9,620 bases of DNA from Microbacterium sp. (GTDB lineage: Bacteria > Actinomycetota > Actinomycetes > Actinomycetales > Microbacteriaceae): positions 1 to 9,620 of the forward strand of contig DQHP01000139.1 of NCBI GenBank assembly GCA_003524435.1. The letters run 5' to 3'. Every line of letters starts with the position of its first letter. The first letter of the stretch is position 1. Below are positions 6,415 through 9,620 of the stretch, one piece after another. The notes beneath the pieces are model-generated. The model was not told the origin of the DNA. It saw only the letters and a program-made list of their open reading frames with translations, and ran no database searches. The position numbers were made by a program, and so were the translations under genes.

Positions 6415-7308
6415 ATGGGATCAGCGTTGACCACCATCGCACTGCCGGTTGCTCTCGGCATCATCATGCTCGGCCTTGGCTTGAGCCTCACTGTCGCGGA
6501 TTTCGCGCGCGTGCTGAAACAGCCGAAGGCGGTGGCGATAGCACTGGTGTGCCAACTGCTCATCCTGCCGGTGCTCTGCTTCGGACTCGTTCTTCTGTTC
6601 CAGCTGCCCCCGGTACTCGCGGTGGGCATGATGATGCTCGCGGCTTCGCCCGGCGGCACGACTGCGAACCTCTATAGCCACCTCTTTCGCGGTGACATCG
6701 CACTGAACATCTCGTTGACGGCCGTGAACTCCGTGATCGCCGTGATCACGCTCCCTCTGATCACCAACTTCGCGATCATGTACTTCCAGCCTTTCGACAA
6801 TCAGCTGGGGTTGCAGTGGGACAAAGCCCTCGAAGTATTTGCCATCGTGCTGTTGCCCGTGGCGGTGGGGATGCTGGTGCGCAAGTTCTGGCCGAAGTTC
6901 GCCGATGCAATGGACAAGCCTGTGCGCATCGCCAGCGTCATCATCCTTGTCGTCGTGATCGCCGGTGCCGTCGCATCGAACTGGGCCCTTCTCGCCGAGA
7001 ACTTCGCGCAGCTCGCACTCATCACGATTGTGTTCTGCCTCATCAGCCTGGCCATAGGCTTCGCGGTGCCACGGATGCTGAAGGTGGGAAAGCACCAGTC
7101 AATCGCAACGTCATTCGAAATCGGCATCCACAATGCGACGCTGGCGATCGTCATCGCGCAGAGTGTTTTGGGCTCGATGGAACTCAGCCTGCCCGCCGCG
7201 GTTTACGGAGTGCTGATGTTCTTCGTCGCCTTCGGGTTCGGCTTTTTGATTCGCGACCGGTCGGCGCAACCAGGCCAGCTCGAGGCCAACGCTGCGGCTC
7301 CTTCATAG
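6415..7308 (+). CDS. Bile acid:sodium symporter (BASS) family transporter
   Basis: Integral membrane protein of 297 residues, predicted to import an organic anion with sodium. BASS proteins carry varied substrates (bile acids in animals; pyruvate, pantothenate or other organic acids elsewhere), so the cargo is unknown. Hydrophobic segments cover nearly the whole length (about 8-10 helices). Family marks are AASPGGTTANLYSHLFRGD (76-94), with the loop motif that contributes to sodium binding, and EIGIHNATLAIV (235-246), the counterpart of the E-x-G-x-Q-N motif on the second crossover helix, with His in place of the usual Gln. The short tail is polar and cytoplasmic-looking. It begins with MGSALTTIALPVALG and has no ribosome binding site, so a leaderless message is likely. 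It is divergent from the TrmB/LuxR-type regulator, a common arrangement for a regulator and its target. Its TAG stop is part of the putative promoter of the next gene. Confidence 0.9.
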   Translation: MGSALTTIALPVALGIIMLGLGLSLTVADFARVLKQPKAVAIALVCQLLILPVLCFGLVLLFQLPPVLAVGMMMLAASPGGTTANLYSHLFRGDIALNISLTAVNSVIAVITLPLITNFAIMYFQPFDNQLGLQWDKALEVFAIVLLPVAVGMLVRKFWPKFADAMDKPVRIASVIILVVVIAGAVASNWALLAENFAQLALITIVFCLISLAIGFAVPRMLKVGKHQSIATSFEIGIHNATLAIVIAQSVLGSMELSLPAAVYGVLMFFVAFGFGFLIRDRSAQPGQLEANAAAPS

Positions 7309-7311
7309 ACT
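7306..7311 (+). promoter_or_regulatory. Putative -10 box overlapping the transporter stop codon
   Basis: TAGACT fits TAnnnT and ends 6 nt before the ATG at 7318. Its first three bases are the stop codon of the BASS transporter. No Shine-Dalgarno sequence precedes this ATG (the spacer is gggggc), so a leaderless start is favoured. No TTGACA-like -35 is evident. Confidence 0.45.
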
Positions 7312-7317
7312 GGGGGC

Positions 7318-7812
7318 ATGCGTGCGCTCACTGAATCCGACGTCCGCGGGTCGTTCGTCAACGCCGAACCGGAAGACCTGCGCCTCATCGAGATGCCGCA
7401 CGATTTCCTTCTGGTCGACTGGGACTTTCATGATTTCCTCGCGTGGCCTGATCCAGCATCCAGTACTCGCGGGTGCGTCGTCGTCGAGATTGACGGGCAC
7501 CTGACCGGCATCGTTGTGCGCTCGGCTGGCGCCGGCCGCACACGTTCAGGGATGTGCAATATCTGCCACACGATGCAACCCGGCAACCAGATTGCGCTTT
7601 TCTCCGCGCGCAGGGCCGGGGCTGCTGGGGCGCGTGGCGACAGCGTAGGCACGTATATTTGCGCTGATCTTTCTTGCCACGAGAACGTGCGCGTCGCGCA
7701 TCCGCTCGCTCCGAACGAAGTGCGGATGCCTGGACAAATCGACATGCGACTAGACGGCACGCGCCGTCGTATGGAGGGTTTCGCTAAACGAGTTCTGGAC
7801 GGCGTGAGCTGA
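7318..7812 (+). CDS. FBP/FusB-like zinc-finger protein (EF-G binding family)
   Basis: 164-residue soluble protein matching the FBP domain family, the C-terminal treble-clef zinc domain also found in FusB, which binds elongation factor G and frees it from fusidic-acid-stalled ribosomes. The zinc ligands are visible: Cys80 and Cys83 (MCNICH), then Cys115 and Cys120 (ICADLSCHENVR). The N-terminal part starts MRALTESDVRGSFVN and includes DFLLVDWDFHDFLAWPDP, as in actinobacterial members. Whether chromosomal relatives such as this one protect from fusidic acid is not known; a housekeeping role at the ribosome is the cautious reading. It starts 9 bp after the transporter stop but seems to have its own promoter, so it may be transcribed both alone and by read-through. 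It ends 38 bp before the crotonase gene. Confidence 0.85.
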   Translation: MRALTESDVRGSFVNAEPEDLRLIEMPHDFLLVDWDFHDFLAWPDPASSTRGCVVVEIDGHLTGIVVRSAGAGRTRSGMCNICHTMQPGNQIALFSARRAGAAGARGDSVGTYICADLSCHENVRVAHPLAPNEVRMPGQIDMRLDGTRRRMEGFAKRVLDGVS

Positions 7813-7816
7813 CCGT

Positions 7817-7822
7817 TACGCT
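7817..7822 (+). promoter_or_regulatory. Possible -10 box of the crotonase gene
   Basis: TACGCT lies just after the FBP-gene stop and would start RNA near 7829, giving a 22-nt leader that includes the ribosome binding site. The -35 region (around 7793-7799) is a poor match, so co-transcription from upstream is equally possible. Confidence 0.25.
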
Positions 7823-7839
7823 GAACCCGAACCGCTTCG

Positions 7840-7845
7840 AAGGAG
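7840..7845 (+). promoter_or_regulatory. Ribosome binding site of the crotonase gene
   Basis: AAGGAG lies 5 nt before the ATG at 7851, a near-perfect Shine-Dalgarno sequence, and fixes this start. It contrasts with the Shine-Dalgarno-free starts of the two genes upstream. Confidence 0.8.
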
Positions 7846-7850
7846 ATGCT

Positions 7851-8648
7851 ATGAGCGATGCCATTCTGTTCTCTGTTGATGAGGGGATGGCGCGGCTAAC
7901 GCTGAATCGCCCCACTCGACTCAACGCTTTCAACGCAGACCTCGCTGAGGCGTGGCGTGACGCGACGACTGAGGCGACCTCACGTGATGACGTCCGGGCG
8001 ATTGTGTTGGATGCTGCGGGTCCGGCGTTCTGCGCCGGCGGTGACGTGCTCGATATGGCAAGCAGCATGGAGGACGGGTCGCAGATCACAGAGCTTGCAG
8101 GCGTGATCAACATCGGTATCCGTGCTCTCACGGAGTCCGCGATTCCGGTTGTCGCCGCAGCACATGGCACGACCGCGGGCGGTGGCCTCGGCATCCTGCT
8201 CTGCTCGGATTATGCCGTCATCGGTGGACGCTCGAAGGTCGGCAGCCTGTACGCAAACATCGGGCTCACTCCTGACCTGTCGGTGTCTGCGCAGCTCGCG
8301 CACGCGATCGGACAGCGACGCGCGTTGCAGCTTGTTCTGCAGGATCGTCTTCTCACTGCGGAAGAAGCTCAAGAGTGGGGGATTGCGGCCGAAGTCGTGA
8401 GCGGTGCGGATGCCGCGGCCGAAGCCGACCTCGTGCGCGAACGCGCGGATGAGATTGCACGATTCTGGTTGGCAGGGGCGGCGGGTGCCTACGGGCAGGC
8501 GAAGCGTCTGGTGCGCTCCCGTCACGAACGCACATTTGTCGATCAGTTGGGCGAAGAAGCACGCTCCATCGGTGCAGCCTTTAACACCCCGGATGCCAAG
8601 GCAAGAGTGGCGGCATTTGCCGCAGCATCCGCGAAGAAGAGTCGCTGA
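7851..8648 (+). CDS. Enoyl-CoA hydratase/isomerase (crotonase) family protein
   Basis: 265-residue cytoplasmic enzyme of the crotonase fold, acting on an acyl-CoA thioester. Visible are the N-terminal LTLNRPTRLNAFN, the first oxyanion-hole motif FCAGGD (60-65), the second in AHGTTAGGGLGILLCSDYAV (about 104-123), and a C-terminal helical region. The two catalytic glutamates of classic enoyl-CoA hydratases (in CEL and PEI/PEV contexts) are absent: the aligned sites read GLG (around 112-114) and YANIG (134-138). Asp142 in GLTPD sits where PaaG-type ring-opening isomerases and some enoyl-CoA isomerases carry their acid/base Asp. An isomerase is therefore more likely than a hydratase; this is my alignment by eye. 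No fatty-acid or phenylacetate genes adjoin it, so the pathway is unknown. Length is normal and the frame intact. Confidence 0.88.
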   Translation: MSDAILFSVDEGMARLTLNRPTRLNAFNADLAEAWRDATTEATSRDDVRAIVLDAAGPAFCAGGDVLDMASSMEDGSQITELAGVINIGIRALTESAIPVVAAAHGTTAGGGLGILLCSDYAVIGGRSKVGSLYANIGLTPDLSVSAQLAHAIGQRRALQLVLQDRLLTAEEAQEWGIAAEVVSGADAAAEADLVRERADEIARFWLAGAAGAYGQAKRLVRSRHERTFVDQLGEEARSIGAAFNTPDAKARVAAFAAASAKKSR

Positions 8649-8659
8649 GTAGTTCCCCA

Positions 8660-8691
8660 CATCCGGTAAATACCCGCACGCGAGCCGGATG
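8660..8691. promoter_or_regulatory. Inverted repeat CATCCGG-N18-CCGGATG between genes
   Basis: Perfect 7-bp arms at 8660-8666 and 8685-8691 lie 12-43 nt after the crotonase stop. The long loop and lack of a T run make it a poor intrinsic terminator; an operator just upstream of the next gene's promoter is an alternative. Its arms contain the GGATGC-type word that is frequent throughout the window, so partly chance. Confidence 0.3.
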
Positions 8692-8699
8692 CTGCATGG

Positions 8700-8705
8700 C
8701 AAGAT
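8700..8705 (+). promoter_or_regulatory. Possible -10 box of the membrane protein gene
   Basis: CAAGAT, in the context tggCAAGATgag, would start RNA near 8712 and give a leader of about 25 nt with a ribosome binding site. It resembles the CAGAAT box at 128. No clear -35 is visible. Confidence 0.3.
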
Positions 8706-8724
8706 GAGAACAACGCCGCACGAT

Positions 8725-8731
8725 GAGGGGG
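8725..8731 (+). promoter_or_regulatory. Ribosome binding site of the membrane protein gene
   Basis: GAGGGGG ends 5 nt before the ATG at 8737, a good Shine-Dalgarno match that supports this start. Confidence 0.65.
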
Positions 8732-8736
8732 ACGTT

Positions 8737-9620
8737 ATGTCAGAGATCACACCGGAGTCCAAGGGAACGACGAACGCTTCCCTGCTGATCAGGGGAGCGA
8801 TCTGGATCGCCATTGGCGCGTTGATCGCCGCCGCCCTTGTCTGTGTCGTCTGGGTTCTCGTCGGCGACCAGGACGGAATCATCGGGCGTGCTTTTCTGAC
8901 GATCCTGCTGCTCGCTGGTTTCGCAGGCATCGCGATTCTTGAGGCCGGACTCGCCACGAAGCGTCCCGACTGGCTGGCCCTTGCCAGCATGATCACGTGG
9001 ATTGTTGCGCTGATCGTCGGTGCCATCAAGATCTGGATGCCAGAAGAGCCCGGCGTGTACATCGGCGGTGTGGAGAGGTTCTTCCAACTGCTGCTGGTCG
9101 TCGGAATTCTGCAGCTCGCCTTGTTGCACGTGCGCCTGTTCACTCCGGCGGCACGTCGTTATGTCACCACTTTCACTACCGTGATTTACTACAGCACGAT
9201 CGCAATTCTTGTGCTGTTGGTGGGCATGCTGGTGTTCTTCCTGACGCTTCCTGACACGTTCGAGTACGGCGACATTTACTGGCGCATCGTGGTTGCTCTG
9301 GCGATTCTCGCGGCTGTGGGAACGACGCTCATTCCGTTGCTGAACGCGTTGTTCGCTCCGAAGAAGCAGCAGGCTGTCGCTCCCGCCGGCTACGCGCCGC
9401 GGGGATACGCATCGCAGGGATACGCTCCGCAGGGCGGCGAGCCACAGGCTTACGCGCCGCAGGGTTATGCGCCGCAGGGTTATGCGACCGCGCCGGCCGC
9501 ACAACAGTGGCCTACCTATGCAGACGGCGCGACGCCGCTGCCGGTGATGCAGGACGGGTCGCCGGATTGGAACGCGTACTACACGGGATTCCCCACCCAG
9601 CAGCAGCCTGTACATCAGCA
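8737..9620 (+). CDS. Six-helix membrane protein with Tyr/Gln-rich repeat tail (3' partial)
   Basis: I do not recognise the family. The frame is open from ATG 8737 to the window end: 294 codons seen, no stop. It begins MSEITPESKGTTNASLLIRG. Six hydrophobic segments are visible at about 20-42, 51-71, 80-100, 114-133, 148-171 and 184-206. Basic residues before helix 1 and after helix 6 (APKKQQ) put both ends in the cytoplasm. From 219 the chain becomes a low-complexity tail of five-residue repeats of the YAPQG type, then a Pro/Gln/Tyr-rich stretch with DGSPDWNAYYTGFPTQQQP. Similar PQGY-rich tails occur on actinobacterial membrane proteins and may mediate weak protein contacts; that is inference. 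The membrane part has no catalytic or transport motif that I can name. The Shine-Dalgarno sequence and codon use support a real gene. It lies 88 bp after the crotonase gene. Confidence 0.85.
   Translation, partial: MSEITPESKGTTNASLLIRGAIWIAIGALIAAALVCVVWVLVGDQDGIIGRAFLTILLLAGFAGIAILEAGLATKRPDWLALASMITWIVALIVGAIKIWMPEEPGVYIGGVERFFQLLLVVGILQLALLHVRLFTPAARRYVTTFTTVIYYSTIAILVLLVGMLVFFLTLPDTFEYGDIYWRIVVALAILAAVGTTLIPLLNALFAPKKQQAVAPAGYAPRGYASQGYAPQGGEPQAYAPQGYAPQGYATAPAAQQWPTYADGATPLPVMQDGSPDWNAYYTGFPTQQQPVHQ
9391..9480 (+). repeat. Six tandem 15-bp coding repeats (YAPQG type)
   Basis: Six 15-bp units start at 9391, 9406, 9421, 9436, 9451 and 9466, encoding YAPRG, YASQG, YAPQG, GEPQA, YAPQG and YAPQG; a partial seventh (YATAP) follows at 9481. 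The last two full units differ by one base, suggesting a recent duplication, whereas the fourth has diverged. Being a multiple of three, copy-number changes keep the frame. Confidence 0.85.

Noticed and set aside
7753..7768. Hairpin GACGGC-ACGC-GCCGTC as a terminator
   Set aside because: It lies inside the FBP-like coding region, has only a 6-bp stem and no T run after it; likely a by-product of GC-rich codons for Asp-Gly-Thr-Arg-Arg-Arg.
7980..9143. Minus-strand open frame of 387 codons
   Set aside because: It lies opposite the crotonase and part of the membrane protein, both with clear family or topology evidence; its sequence is Arg/Ser/Pro-rich as expected of antisense frames in GC-rich DNA.
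8740..9615. Long minus-strand open frame (291 codons) with a striking RRITLRRITLRRVSL-type repeat
   Set aside because: It is antisense to the membrane protein gene; its repeats are the reverse reading of the YAPQG codons, and the plus strand has the ribosome binding site and hydrophobic pattern.

Overview
The window looks like an ordinary chromosomal stretch of a high-GC actinobacterium, most probably from Microbacteriaceae (Microbacterium-like). This rests on GC-rich third codon positions, GAAAGG/AAGGAG ribosome binding sites, apparent leaderless starts, a CCA-encoding tRNA-Tyr, and protein families typical of Actinomycetia (FBP/FusB-type zinc protein, TrmB-LuxR regulator, large secreted S8 protease). 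The genus is an inference from general appearance; no marker gene settles it.

Layout, left to right. Bases 1-139 are a promoter region with three exact-pitch 17-bp repeats, each carrying the dyad CACCNGGTG, just upstream of a PfkB-family sugar kinase (140-1057). A tRNA-Tyr(GTA) with a long variable arm (1145-1229) follows, closed by a strong hairpin terminator (1235-1271). Next comes a large secreted subtilisin-like protease locus (1401-5172). It has an intact signal peptide and catalytic triad, but its frame is broken at a run of six G (3974-3979) inside a PA-like domain, leaving an 892-residue product instead of about 1256 residues. The protease locus runs tail-to-tail, with a 14-bp overlap, into a minus-strand TrmB/LuxR-type regulator (6196-5159).

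The regulator is transcribed divergently from a bile acid:sodium symporter (BASS) family transporter (6415-7308). An FBP/FusB-like zinc-finger protein (7318-7812) follows at once, its putative -10 box sharing the transporter's stop codon. Then come a crotonase-fold CoA isomerase/hydratase (7851-8648) and a six-helix membrane protein with a Tyr-Ala-Pro-Gln-Gly repeat tail (8737 to beyond the window end).

How the genes work together: no clear pathway links them. The regulator could act on the divergent transporter or the convergent protease; the sequence does not decide which. I did not find a defence island, mobile element, CRISPR array or biosynthetic cluster. The observations most worth checking are the G-run frameshift in the protease, the three-dyad operator array, a repeated 'hexamer + 6 nt + ATG' leaderless-start layout, and a 21-codon upstream ORF that ends on the start codon of the regulator.
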